Shown in pieces: positions 1-10,295 of a stretch of 64,000 nt of DNA (within the stretch, counting starts at the first letter, position 1; every line of letters begins with the position of its first letter). The notes under the pieces are model-generated. The model made no database searches. It saw nothing but the letters and a program-made list of their open reading frames with translations, and was not told the origin of the DNA. The translations under genes and the position numbers were made by a program. This stretch comes from Tritrichomonas musculus (lineage: Eukaryota > Parabasalia > Tritrichomonadida > Tritrichomonadidae), in assembly GCA_039105265.1 (NCBI GenBank), contig JAPFFF010000027.1:2046001-2110000 (forward strand), written 5' to 3'.

Positions 1-1440
1 TTGTGCTCTTAATGCTTCAATTCTTGTATCGTTGATATGCACAGCAATTGCCTTCAATCTGGACAAGAAAAGTGCAACTTGAAGCCTCAATAATTGTGGT
101 GCAATTTTATTTCTGTTCTTGTTTAAGTCGAGTAATTCACGGGCCATCCAATCGAGAACTTTTCTAAGCCAAGCTTGAAGGATTGGATTATCTTTCGACT
201 TTTCCATTGAAACCAAAACGTTCACATCAACATCTTTATCTTCAGATGAGTTAACTTTCAATGAAAATATGGCCGGAGGATCCTTCATCTTTGTCACGAT
301 CCATTCCACCATTTCACCTCTTCTTGTGAAAGGCTCGACATGAATATAACAATCCTTCTTTCTCAAGCTAGTCACACCAATATTATCATCATTGCCGTTG
401 TTGTTATTCTCTGTGTTTTTGATTGAATAAAGGTCGGTGATGAATTCAAAACCTTCAGGCAATTCGATTTCAACTTTTGCTGTTGCTGCTTTTTCAGATA
501 AATTGAAAAGATCTGTCAATTTACCACAAAGTGTGTCTGCATCATCTCCCGGTTCAGCATACCGAAAAGTGCCTTCCGCTGTTCCAGCAGTTCTCATTTG
601 TTCGAGCAAGTTTTTGTCACAGTCGCTGCTGAATCCGATTGCGTGAACAATGATTCTGAAAACGTCATTGAAAGGCTCAAAAATATGTTTCAATGCATTA
701 GTTAACGTGCTTTTATCTCCGTTATCTTGACCATCTGTTAAGAAAGCGATAGAAACCGATGAGAACTCATCACGACGGTTATTTTTGATGTCGTCAAGTA
801 AATCATACAATTTTTGATAAGCAGCCAAAAATTGAGTACCACCACATGCACTAATCATTTGAATGGATTGAATAGAGTTGTTCAACTCAGAGGGATCATT
901 CATCATTGGAAGAAGTGTAGCTGTTGAGTTGTAAGTAATGATTCTTGTTTCAACCGATTGAATTTTAGTGGCAGTCAAACTTAGTATGTGGGTGAGGGCT
1001 GTCTGAACTTGTCGCCAAGGGGATCCTGACATTGATCCACTATTGTCAACAATGGCAACAAATAAAACTTTGTTGGTCTTGAAATGTGATCTTTTAATTT
1101 CAAGATTAAGTCGACCAACACTTGGATTTTCATTGTTGATCCATTCAACATTACCACCCCATTGGTGTTCTTTTATTGGCATTATATTCTTCTTCTTTTC
1201 TGTTTCTTCATTCTTTTTCTGAATTGATTCGATGATGGAAATAAGATCACGGTTGGGAGGAGCTTGGCTAGCATCAAAATCACTTAAATTTGAGCGACAA
1301 AGTGGACAAACATCTCTAAATTCTAATGCTTGAATTAATGCTGCTCGTGATACGGATTTTCCACAGCAAGGGAGCTGAACTGGGTCTTCAATAAGCTCTA
1401 AAGTAATTGGACATGTTAATGTATCAAGAATATCATTCAT
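1..1440 (-). CDS. U-box/RING-like plus von Willebrand A protein (3' end outside window)
   Basis: The reading frame is open from the ATG at 1438-1440 to the window edge (480 codons, no stop), so the C-terminus is missing. Residues 10-48 form a U-box or degenerate RING module: C10-P-I-T-L-E, then C25-C26-G and C45-P-L-C48. A von Willebrand A domain follows, with a complete MIDAS motif DNSGSMS at residues 132-138 and the later metal-site segment FLTDGQDNG. Known proteins of this type couple an E3-like module to a metal-dependent adhesion fold, and a cytosolic ubiquitin-ligase role is inferred from that. There is no signal peptide. A perfect initiator lies 11 bases upstream. The next gene on the same strand is also a VWA protein. 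Confidence 0.85.
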   Translation of the reverse strand, partial: MNDILDTLTCPITLELIEDPVQLPCCGKSVSRAALIQALEFRDVCPLCRSNLSDFDASQAPPNRDLISIIESIQKKNEETEKKKNIMPIKEHQWGGNVEWINNENPSVGRLNLEIKRSHFKTNKVLFVAIVDNSGSMSGSPWRQVQTALTHILSLTATKIQSVETRIITYNSTATLLPMMNDPSELNNSIQSIQMISACGGTQFLAAYQKLYDLLDDIKNNRRDEFSSVSIAFLTDGQDNGDKSTLTNALKHIFEPFNDVFRIIVHAIGFSSDCDKNLLEQMRTAGTAEGTFRYAEPGDDADTLCGKLTDLFNLSEKAATAKVEIELPEGFEFITDLYSIKNTENNNNGNDDNIGVTSLRKKDCYIHVEPFTRRGEMVEWIVTKMKDPPAIFSLKVNSSEDKDVDVNVLVSMEKSKDNPILQAWLRKVLDWMARELLDLNKNRNKIAPQLLRLQVALFLSRLKAIAVHINDTRIEALRAQ

Positions 1441-1450
1441 ATTTTTTAAA

Positions 1451-1456
1451 AAATGA
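1451..1456 (-). promoter_or_regulatory. Initiator (Inr) TCATTT
   Basis: On the minus strand TCATTT matches the trichomonad initiator TCAYTW and sits 10 bases before the U-box/VWA start codon. The implied 5' leader is very short, as is usual in trichomonads. Confidence 0.6.
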
Positions 1457-1570
1457 AATCAAAACTGAAATTGTTATGAGTAAATTTTATAAATAGTCCA
1501 ATAAAATTAGACACAAAATTTTTCAACTTTTTGTTAGAAATTTTTCTGAGAATTTGACCAAATTTTAACT

Positions 1571-2375
1571 GATAGATCTCTAAATGGAACTTTTTCGAAA
1601 AATTTTATTCAATTTTGTAATTGCCTTTGTATTGACCTTTTATTCAAAAAAACGGTTAAACAATATTTATTTTTCTTTTACGCTAACATTAGGGTTTTCA
1701 TTTACCAACAACTGCATTTGCATTACAAATATTGATTTCCTTTCAAATGCTGCTCCTTCAAAAAATCTATTTTTATCGGACATGAGTTTTTCACTTAAAT
1801 CACTTTAGTCTGAACTTGGATTTTTCCATATTTTCCACATTTTGTTTTGATACCTGCAATACTGTTACAGCTGCTCATTCTAGTTGTTCTGATAATGCTC
1901 AGCGATTATTATAGAAAATCTAATTTCTTTTTATTATCACCATTAAATATCAACCTGATACTTCATGAACTTTTTAATACATATAATAATACAATCACTA
2001 AAAAGTTTGCTTTTGTAATTGACAGATCATGGATTTCATTTTTTCGCAAAAACTTCTTGGTGAACCTAAGAAAATATTTAATGTTCACAATAAAAGAGTA
2101 ATTATGTGTTTTTAAAGGATTTTGTATCAAAAATATATTCAAATTAAAAGATGATTTTCTCCTTTCCTTAAGTATAGACCCAAGAATTTAATTAATCAGT
2201 TATATGTAACATTTCTATAAATAAAAATGCTTTGTTTTATATAAATTCACTTTTTATTTTTATTTTTTATCTTTTTTAAAATTGAGAAGAAATTTTTCGA
2301 AAAATTTGTATGTTAGTATTCAAATTGAAAATTGAATACAAAAATTTCGAAAAAGTTCCATTTTAAAATCTATCT
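1571..2375. mobile_element. Non-autonomous TIR element, 8-bp TSD, GATAG...CTATC termini
   Basis: The ends are inverted copies over about 48 bases (GATAGAT...AAATGGAACTTTTTCGAAA). They are flanked by a perfect 8-bp direct repeat TTTTAACT at 1563-1570 and 2376-2383. An 8-bp duplication with short TIRs fits hAT-like transposons. No intact transposase is present; a short minus-strand stretch near 1700-1790 looks coding-like but I cannot assign it. A 121-bp relative with the same termini lies at 41132-41252. Confidence 0.8.
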
Positions 2376-2762
2376 TTTAACTTTTCACTGAAATGTAAAT
2401 AATTTTAGGAAATTTTACTATAAGTGATTTTTAATTTTATATAAAATTTGGTACATGAAAAAATCATTTTTTATTTAAGCCCTTTTTAATTGGAAAAACA
2501 ATAATAAAACACAGCTTTGAAAAAGTTTGGAAAATTTTAAAAAAAATTAATAAATAACATCATTCTTAATTTTATCAATTAATTTGTTATAATGTTTCTA
2601 ATACGAGATTTTATAATTTTTTATTCCCAAATAGAAATTAAAATAATTTTTTTTTTATCTCAAAAAAATAACTTATTTTGGTTTATTTACTGATCAATTT
2701 AAATTATTGAAATAAAAAGCTTTTTATTAATTTATTCTTTTATAAAAGAAAAAAAAAATTAA

Positions 2763-5516
2763 TTATTCAAAAGATAATATCAATTGGTCAATTGATTTTT
2801 CCCATTGGTTATTCATTATTGAATTCAACCAATTAATAGCTTTCATTATGATCAATTTCCATTTTGCATGTTCTCCTGGAAATATCTTTTTCAAGATACA
2901 AAGTGAAGTGATTGTGCTTTTCATATCGTTAATGGTTTGTATATCGATTCCTTTCACATTATCGTTAACAAATTTTTCAATTACTTCTGAACATTCTTTT
3001 CCACATTTTACATTTAAGAAATTAATCAAATTTTCAAATAACGAATATGACCATCTTCCATCGAATTGCTGAGATTGGATAATTCCCATGAGTGAATTAT
3101 CAAAAGACGAAAATGCGTTATTTGTTGGACAAGGGGCTACTTTATGAGATATTTTTGATTTGCAAGAACTCAAAGCATGGCGTCTAGGCTTTATTGATGA
3201 ATGTTCTTGATTTAAATAATTAATATTGTTAAATCCACTTGAACCTCCAAAACTGTCAAATCCACCTGAAAATGCATTGCTTTGATACTGATTGAAATTT
3301 GGTTCTGGTGCAAAACTACAACAATTCATGTCACATTGTTCATAATCATCTGTTTCATTGAAATTATTATCACAATCAAAATCATCACAATCAAAATCAT
3401 CACATTCAAAATCATCATCTTTAAGATCATAATCAAAAGGACATTGATATTGAACATAATTTACTGTTGGAGGTCCAAAAACGTAACTAGCATTGCTATA
3501 ATTGGTATTATTTGAATAACTCTTTGATCTCATATAAGTTGGATCATAATTATCAATTCCTGCAGGTCCACAATCTTTATAATAGCAAGTATCTTCAAAG
3601 AAAACGTTATCATCAACATAATAATTGTTTGAATGAATGTAAGTTGTGGGATTGTATGGTTGAGGATTGCTCATAGGAATTGGGTTTTGATATATTATTA
3701 ATCTTGGTTGAGGCATATTTTGTGATTGATGATAAATATTAGAAATTGCTTGTTTTCTCGTGAGTTGAATCGGTTGGGAAGGGTGAAGGTATGTATTATA
3801 CATTTTCATTTGTTCATTAATCGTTTTTTGATCAACACCAATAAATGATGTAAATTTCGATAAGATTTTATTCTCAATGCTGAGATTAATAATCTTGCTT
3901 TTATACTTGTTGAATTCTGTTTTATTATTCATCAAATCATCACAAATGTTTTCATAATCATTAATTGCTGTTGATGCAAACAATTTTTTAGCAATCCCTT
4001 TGTTGTTATTGATTGATTTTTCTATTACTAATTCAACTTGAGTTTCTCCTATATTTCCGATAATTCGAACATTACTTAATGGATTTGTTTTGTTTGCTCT
4101 TTTTACATAAAACATGACCATACTTCCATCATATATTGCTGGTATTGGATTTGGAACAATTTCTTTTATTTCGCCTTCAGTTGAATGAATTCTAATATTG
4201 GTCAATGCAGGAGCCAGTGCCATTGAAAGCAAATTTATTACTCTATCGGTGATATTACAGACAGATTTATAATCAATAAAATCAAATTTACCATTTGATA
4301 GAACAGCAAGCCCACTTACAAGATCTTTATCAACATTGTTGCGAATTCCTAATGAAAATAATCTATTGTTGGCTCGGTTTTTTCTAACTATTTTGAAAAC
4401 ACTTTCTTTGTCATCAATTTGTCCATCTGTTAAAAGAAACATTTGAACAATTCTGCCCTTCATTCTAGATTTTTGACTTTGTTTATATGCACATGATAAC
4501 GGACCATAAAGATTTGTTCCACCCATGTCAGCAGATAGATTCTTTACAACATTATCAGCAATTGACAAAGTTGATTCATTGTATTGAACAAGTTCATTGG
4601 GATTGAAAACAGTTGCATATTTTGTACCAAACATGATTATATTGAAATTACATCCCATTGGAAGAGAATGTATAAAAACAGATAAGCATTCTGCTACATT
4701 TCGAATTGGACTTCCTGACATTGATCCACTGCAATCAACAATAAATATAAAATCACTATTAATGAGATCATTTGAAAATTGTGGTAATAATTGAATTGCA
4801 CTGTATGGATCCTGAACATCGTTCATTATTAAACTTGGAATTGAATTGTTCAATTTAGTCGTTAGAACTATGGGCTCATTTGGCTTTTCTTTAATGATGA
4901 GGCGTTTTCCATCGAATGTGAAATTAGAATTCTTTTTACCTGAGTTATCAAAGATACTAATATCTGATATGTTAGATATTTGATTGAAGATTAAAGAAAA
5001 TGAGAAAAGTGAATCACTTAAACTTTGACTTGAGAATGGAATGATTGTTTGCATTTCATTCAAATCAGAATTTGTAGAAATGATATCTAAATGAATCACG
5101 ATATCACATTCAGCATTGAATGGAAGAAGTCCAAGAATGATTTCAGTTGTTTGTTCATCACGAGAAGTAACACTTCTTATTGTTGAATGACCTCTTTGTT
5201 CTGCATTTTGAGCAATTCTTTCTGCTTTTTGTTTTTCTTTGATATTTAAATCAATTTTATTTCCATTCAAACTGCATTCAATTCCTGTTATGCTTTGTGT
5301 CAACGTTTGTGGTAATGCAAGGACTGCTTTATTTGCAACATAATTATTATATATGTTCTTATATTTTTGATGAATTGCTAATGATAGAACACTTTCATTC
5401 ATTTCTCCATTGTAATCGATTTTTAGTGGCATGAGATCAACTTTGGAGTTGTCATTCAGAATTATTGTGCAAAAGCTTGGTCTAAATAGCTTGTTCAAGT
5501 AGTAAATGCTGTACAT
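2763..5516 (-). CDS. VIT plus von Willebrand A domain protein
   Basis: This 917-residue protein has the inter-alpha-trypsin heavy-chain-like order. Residues 1-150 are a VIT domain, including the typical ...EILLGLLPFNAECDI strand. A VWA domain from about 253 carries an intact MIDAS DCSGSMS at 261-267 and FLLTDGQIDD further on. A low-complexity linker follows, rich in Asn/Tyr/Pro and then Asp/Phe/Cys. The C-terminus resembles the helical tail of VIT/VWA proteins (IIQSQQFDGRW, then LCILKKIFP). There is no signal peptide, so it is probably cytosolic, as in Dictyostelium and PARP4-like relatives. The exact role is unknown. Confidence 0.9.
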   Translation of the reverse strand: MYSIYYLNKLFRPSFCTIILNDNSKVDLMPLKIDYNGEMNESVLSLAIHQKYKNIYNNYVANKAVLALPQTLTQSITGIECSLNGNKIDLNIKEKQKAERIAQNAEQRGHSTIRSVTSRDEQTTEIILGLLPFNAECDIVIHLDIISTNSDLNEMQTIIPFSSQSLSDSLFSFSLIFNQISNISDISIFDNSGKKNSNFTFDGKRLIIKEKPNEPIVLTTKLNNSIPSLIMNDVQDPYSAIQLLPQFSNDLINSDFIFIVDCSGSMSGSPIRNVAECLSVFIHSLPMGCNFNIIMFGTKYATVFNPNELVQYNESTLSIADNVVKNLSADMGGTNLYGPLSCAYKQSQKSRMKGRIVQMFLLTDGQIDDKESVFKIVRKNRANNRLFSLGIRNNVDKDLVSGLAVLSNGKFDFIDYKSVCNITDRVINLLSMALAPALTNIRIHSTEGEIKEIVPNPIPAIYDGSMVMFYVKRANKTNPLSNVRIIGNIGETQVELVIEKSINNNKGIAKKLFASTAINDYENICDDLMNNKTEFNKYKSKIINLSIENKILSKFTSFIGVDQKTINEQMKMYNTYLHPSQPIQLTRKQAISNIYHQSQNMPQPRLIIYQNPIPMSNPQPYNPTTYIHSNNYYVDDNVFFEDTCYYKDCGPAGIDNYDPTYMRSKSYSNNTNYSNASYVFGPPTVNYVQYQCPFDYDLKDDDFECDDFDCDDFDCDNNFNETDDYEQCDMNCCSFAPEPNFNQYQSNAFSGGFDSFGGSSGFNNINYLNQEHSSIKPRRHALSSCKSKISHKVAPCPTNNAFSSFDNSLMGIIQSQQFDGRWSYSLFENLINFLNVKCGKECSEVIEKFVNDNVKGIDIQTINDMKSTITSLCILKKIFPGEHAKWKLIIMKAINWLNSIMNNQWEKSIDQLILSFE

Positions 5517-5523
5517 TTATTTA

Positions 5524-5529
5524 AAATGA
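5524..5529 (-). promoter_or_regulatory. Initiator (Inr) TCATTT
   Basis: TCATTT on the minus strand lies 7 bases before the ATG of the VIT/VWA gene and supports that start codon. Confidence 0.6.
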
Positions 5530-5939
5530 AGTGATTCTCTGTAAAAATACCATGTAATAAAAAATTCAATGTTCAACATTTGAAAGGATGTTGACTCAAT
5601 TCAAAAATACAACATCCATTAAAAATAATTTCCAAAAAATAAATGTATTAATTATTTGATCATATATAAGGGCATATTTTATAATATTTTGACTTTGGTA
5701 GATCTTAATTTAATATTATAAAATTATCATTAGTTCTTTAATTTATATTGTAAATGATAATATGATAAATTGTCCCAATGAATAATAAAAAAGAAATTTA
5801 ATACAATTTTTTAAATAATCTGCCCTCCAAAATTGAATTTTTTATAAAATCAGCCCTCCAAAAATTTTTTTTCATTCAATTTCAATGAAGAATACAAAAA
5901 ATTTTTTGAAAAATTTTTTCTCAATTTTAAATAAGAAAA

Positions 5940-8136
5940 ATGTGTATGGCAACTTCAAAAAAAATAGTTTTTTAAAATATTGTAAATATATATTCTATAG
6001 TATATATATATATGTATATAATTAGACTTCACTTTTTGTACCAACCTTGTTCTACAAAGAACGATAGAAAAAATACAAGGTTTGTACAATGTATTTTTTA
6101 TTGAAAATATTGAATACATAAAATAATCATATCTCTGAAAAAAGATAATATACTAAATAATTTTTTGTGAATAAATAAAATATCAATTAAATTATTTAAT
6201 AAAACCATTTTTGTAAAAGTAAAATGCAATTTTTAAAAATCATTTTTTGCAAAGGTGAAATGATTGACCATTTTATAAAAAGAATATAATCACTCTGTGA
6301 GCAAACCAATTCACATTACTCAAGATTTCTAGATTATTTACTATTATAATATTGTTTTATAAACTTTTAATTCCTTTTTAACATATAAAAGCAATACTAA
6401 AAAGCGATTATATAAAATATAAACTTAAGTGCCTCAAAATTTTAATTTTATCTGTTCATTGATTTTTTTAATAAAATTTAATTTGAAAACTTGATATTTT
6501 TACCAAAAACGTGCAAATACAACAACCAAAATATGGATTAAAGAATATAAACGTTAAAAAGTTACGTTAATGAATTTGTGATGTGAAAAAAGTAAAGGCT
6601 ATATATAATATGATCAAATAAAAACAAATTATTTTTTTGCATATATAAACATATTCTTATTTCCTTAATTATTAATTGAATTTTTTGTGAATATTTGCTT
6701 TAAAAATTATTTAATAAGATTTTCTCAATTTTTTCTGAGTATAAAAAAATATAAATATATTCATGAATAATCGTGTTTTTGAAATTTAACAAGAATATAA
6801 TACCATACATTTAAATATTTCTATAAAAATAAAATATTTTCAATACTTAATGATTAATTGTAAAAATTCTAATATTGATGTTTAATCTAATAATGTTAAA
6901 TAGTTTAATAGAAAACACTATATTTATAGAATAGTAAAGGAAATATTTATTTCAATAACTTATATTACAAAAGTATTATAAAAAAATCTAAAGATTTCAA
7001 AAAAGGTTTATCATTCCAATTTAAACAACCATGCTACTTTCAGTCAATATTCAACTATCAATCAGTTATGATTCCTTATCAGTGTTTAAGGATTATATTA
7101 TATATATCTGAAATTTGAAATCGATATTCATTAAAAATATTTTTATATTTAATATTATATTTATTATTTTGCATATTTAACAGATTATAATGATTTTTTA
7201 AAAAGTTAAATATAAAATAAAATGTCCTTTACTGTAATTTATTTTTATTTTGATTGACAAATAAAATTAAATCATTTATTTATTATATTGAATGATATAT
7301 CAAATATAAATTAACATATTTTTGCTTTTATTTAAAAAATCTAAAATTTGTTCCAAAATAATAGAACAATTAAAAATACGATGAATTATAAAAATTATAT
7401 CTCTCAAAATTTTTCAATATTACATTGAAATTATACATTGAAAAAAAAAATTGAATAGAAGTATTTTATCTGAATATTTCAATACATTTCTATTCATTCA
7501 CAAAATCTCTTTTTTTGAGCATTGAATTTTATAGTTATATAAAAATATATGTATCTGTTCAAATATAGAGTATTTAAAGAGAATATTATAATATATATCT
7601 AAACTAATTTCAATATATATATTTGTATATTATTATATGAAATTAATCTAAATTGACTGTTAATTTAATGCATTAAGTAAAAGTCTATATAAACGTGCAA
7701 AACAAGAATATTGATAAATTTAATTTATTTAGATAAAATATATACACTAATGACTAAGTATAAAACGTAGTAACTAAATGAAGCATTCATATCATTCCAA
7801 GAAAAATGCAAATCTTTCATTTTTTTTTTCAAAAAGCATTGGTTACACCTGTATCAATGAGGAAAAATGAATAATAATCGTTAAACATCAATTATACTAA
7901 TTAGTTAAACATGAATATTAACAATACTTTTTACATTTTTTTTTCATTTAGAGAGATATCTGTAATTTTTGAAAAACTAAAAATATTAATATTTTGTATA
8001 TATATTAATATATATTATTTAATAGTATATAAAAAGTAAATTAAAAAGTAAAATATATTAAAATATAGATATTATTGTGAGATATTTTTAAAACAATAAA
8101 CATAAAAATACGTTATTTCGAAGTTGCCATACACAT
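5940..8136. mobile_element. Non-autonomous TIR element, 8-bp TSD, 2.2 kb
   Basis: The termini ATGTGTATGGCAACTTC (left) and its exact reverse complement (right, 8120-8136) are flanked by a perfect 8-bp duplication TAAGAAAA at 5932-5939 and 8137-8144. The interior is extremely AT-rich with no open frame of note. The TSD length suggests a hAT-type transposase acting in trans. The TIR differs from the GATAG family, so this is a separate family. Confidence 0.8.
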
Positions 8137-9148
8137 TAAGAAAATATAAAAATTTCTTCTTTTATATTTAAAACGTTTTATTTATAAATAAATAATAATT
8201 TTTTTTTTGTATGCCACTGGAACTATACTTAAAAAAAGTCGAAAATCATTTTTAATTGAGAATTTATTTATTATTAATATTAAAGAGTAAGATGACCGTT
8301 TTTGTTGTTTCTATGAATATCTATGATTATTCAGGAACTATTATAGAAAACACACAAAAAGATATACAACAACTCACATTTAATGGTGACCAAAAGAGCA
8401 CAATTAGACTCAGCAAATTGTTCAAGCAAAAGAATCTCACATTTTATTTTAAGTATTTTTTGTTAATATTTGAATTCCAAAGTATGGAAATTGAGTCAAT
8501 CGACCATTTTAACACTCAATATATGTGAATAGGTTAAATCTGTATGTTTGGAATCATGGTGAACGCAACATTCAAAGATATTATATGAAATATAATTTTT
8601 TAAAATTTGGAGTTAACATTGTATGAAAAGATTCTTTGTTATATCTACATTATATAATTTTTTTTTTTTTATCTTGCAAGGGTGATTTTATAAAATCGCC
8701 TTGAATGTTTTCAATATTTTTACATACATTCTTCATTCTTGAGAAACCTTTTCAAATGCATTTATGTTATGTTAAAATTTAATTTTGTTCTGACGGAAAA
8801 ATTATTCTTTTAAAATGATTTTTTTAGAAGAAAAATATTAGAACCTTTTTATTTTTTAAGTTTTTTTGAAACACATAATATTTATCAGGGAAAAAATCAA
8901 AAAATTTAAAAAAATAAAACCGTGGTTATGGTATTCAATTTTTTTTTATTTCAAACTTTTTCAAAAAAAGTATTTTGACACACAATATGATTCATTTAAT
9001 AACAATTTTATTTATGAAACAAATTCATCGAACAATTCATTTGAATTCCATATCAACCACATCAATTCAAAAATTCAGATTTTTGCATTCAAAATTTTTC
9101 TATATATTTCAATTATCCAACCATCATAATTTTACAAATCAAAGTTTC

Positions 9149-9154
9149 TCATTT
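9149..9154 (+). promoter_or_regulatory. Initiator (Inr) TCATTT
   Basis: TCATTT ends 3 bases before the ATG at 9158. It argues for that internal start rather than the upstream in-frame ATG at 8975. Confidence 0.6.
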
Positions 9155-9157
9155 TTT

Positions 9158-9982
9158 ATGTCTGTTATCCATAATTTCAACGAAAAATTAAAACAAGTTT
9201 GTAGCGACGCTCTAGTTCACGAGGTTAATGACAAATTAGACCATGTAACAGTTCCAGATTCATTTCAGAAAAGAAGGTATAGTATTGTTTTTGATCTTGA
9301 TAACACACTTGTTTACACTTCTCCCATTCAAACCCAAAACACCTCTTTTATGATTTATCACCAAATTAAAAATAATCTTAGGGCCAAGTCAGCAACAAAT
9401 CTCCCAAAATTCTCACTCACAGAATCTTTTAACATACAACAAAAAACCCTTAGAGAATCTATGCCTAAATGTAACAAAAGAAAAATGTTTGTTCAAATTA
9501 GGCCATATTTATTCGAATTTCTTCGTTCAATCAGCCTGAATTATAATATTTATTTTTATACATCATACGAACGAGAATATGCTATTGATATAGTTTCGAA
9601 AATACTAAATGATGCTTTTGATGTAAACTTTTCAAAAAGTTCAGATACTTATGGATACTTTGAAAATTTGGATGAAATCATATTTGCGAGAGAATGCTGC
9701 AAATTTATAAATGGATATGAGCTCAAAGACCTAAGAATTCTCAACCAGCCTCTTACTGATGTAATTTTGATTGATGACATTCAAAGCTGCGGCTTACTTC
9801 AACCTAAAAACTCGTTGATCATCCCTCCTTTTTATGGTGACACAGATGATGCTTTTCTGATGGAAGAATTGCTTCCTTTACTGAACAAATGCGCAGAATG
9901 TCAAGAACTTCTCTCGAGCATCAGAAAGTATTCTATCGAACTCTCACCTCACTTGTTTGTTCAAGATTCAGATGAACAATAA
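9158..9982 (+). CDS. FCP1/SCP-like (NIF) HAD-family phosphatase
   Basis: From the ATG placed next to the initiator the protein has 274 residues. It carries the HAD phosphatase motifs of the CTD/SCP family: DLDNT at 46-50 (nucleophile D46, acid D48; the family usually has DLDET), FYTS around 133-136, K190 and the metal-binding pair D206-D207 in VILIDD. Family members dephosphorylate Ser/Thr in the RNA polymerase II C-terminal domain or other phosphoproteins. All catalytic residues are present, so it is probably active. The frame is open further upstream (ATG at 8975), but that extension is low-complexity and precedes the initiator, so I exclude it. Confidence 0.88.
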   Translation: MSVIHNFNEKLKQVCSDALVHEVNDKLDHVTVPDSFQKRRYSIVFDLDNTLVYTSPIQTQNTSFMIYHQIKNNLRAKSATNLPKFSLTESFNIQQKTLRESMPKCNKRKMFVQIRPYLFEFLRSISLNYNIYFYTSYEREYAIDIVSKILNDAFDVNFSKSSDTYGYFENLDEIIFARECCKFINGYELKDLRILNQPLTDVILIDDIQSCGLLQPKNSLIIPPFYGDTDDAFLMEELLPLLNKCAECQELLSSIRKYSIELSPHLFVQDSDEQ

Positions 9983-10295
9983 TAATATTAAACATAGAGT
10001 CTTTTCTTTTTAAAAAAAAAATAAAAAAAATATATTGATTATTTTAAAAACCTTTGCTTTGATCACGAAAGCAACGAAATTCATTAATATTTATAAACGA
10101 AAATAAACCAAAAACTCTTGTTTTTTTTTTTTGTTTGTTTGTTTGAAAACAATACAATCAAAATTAATATTGTAATTAGTAAATAGTTCTCATTTGATAT
10201 AAGCACAATTGAAACAGTTTTTCTATTTTGAATCCAAAGAATTATATGGTTGAAATGGTAACAATAAAATAATAATAATAATAAAAATATTTTAT
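9983..10295. other. Short convergent intergenic region
   Basis: This 313-bp A/T-rich gap lies between two convergent genes. I see no gene, only homopolymer runs and an AAT microsatellite-like stretch near 10265-10285. Confidence 0.5.

Larger units (their letters stand above)
1441..2762. other. Intergenic, mostly a TIR element
   Basis: There is no convincing gene here. The short open frames at 1584-1808 and 1847-2101 are AT-rich and lie inside the TIR element at 1571-2375. The remainder is A/T homopolymer-rich sequence. Confidence 0.6.
5517..9157. other. 3.6-kb AT-rich intergenic region
   Basis: No gene is supported. Most of it is the TIR element at 5940-8136. After it, a weak open frame around 8292-8528 has no recognisable domain, and there is a hairpin at about 8678-8704 (CAAGG...CCTTG). 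The rest is near-pure A/T sequence. Confidence 0.6.

Noticed and set aside
8256-8528. 90-residue plus-strand frame
   Set aside because: No ATG at the start, no domain, composition like the AT-rich flanks; a fragment at best.
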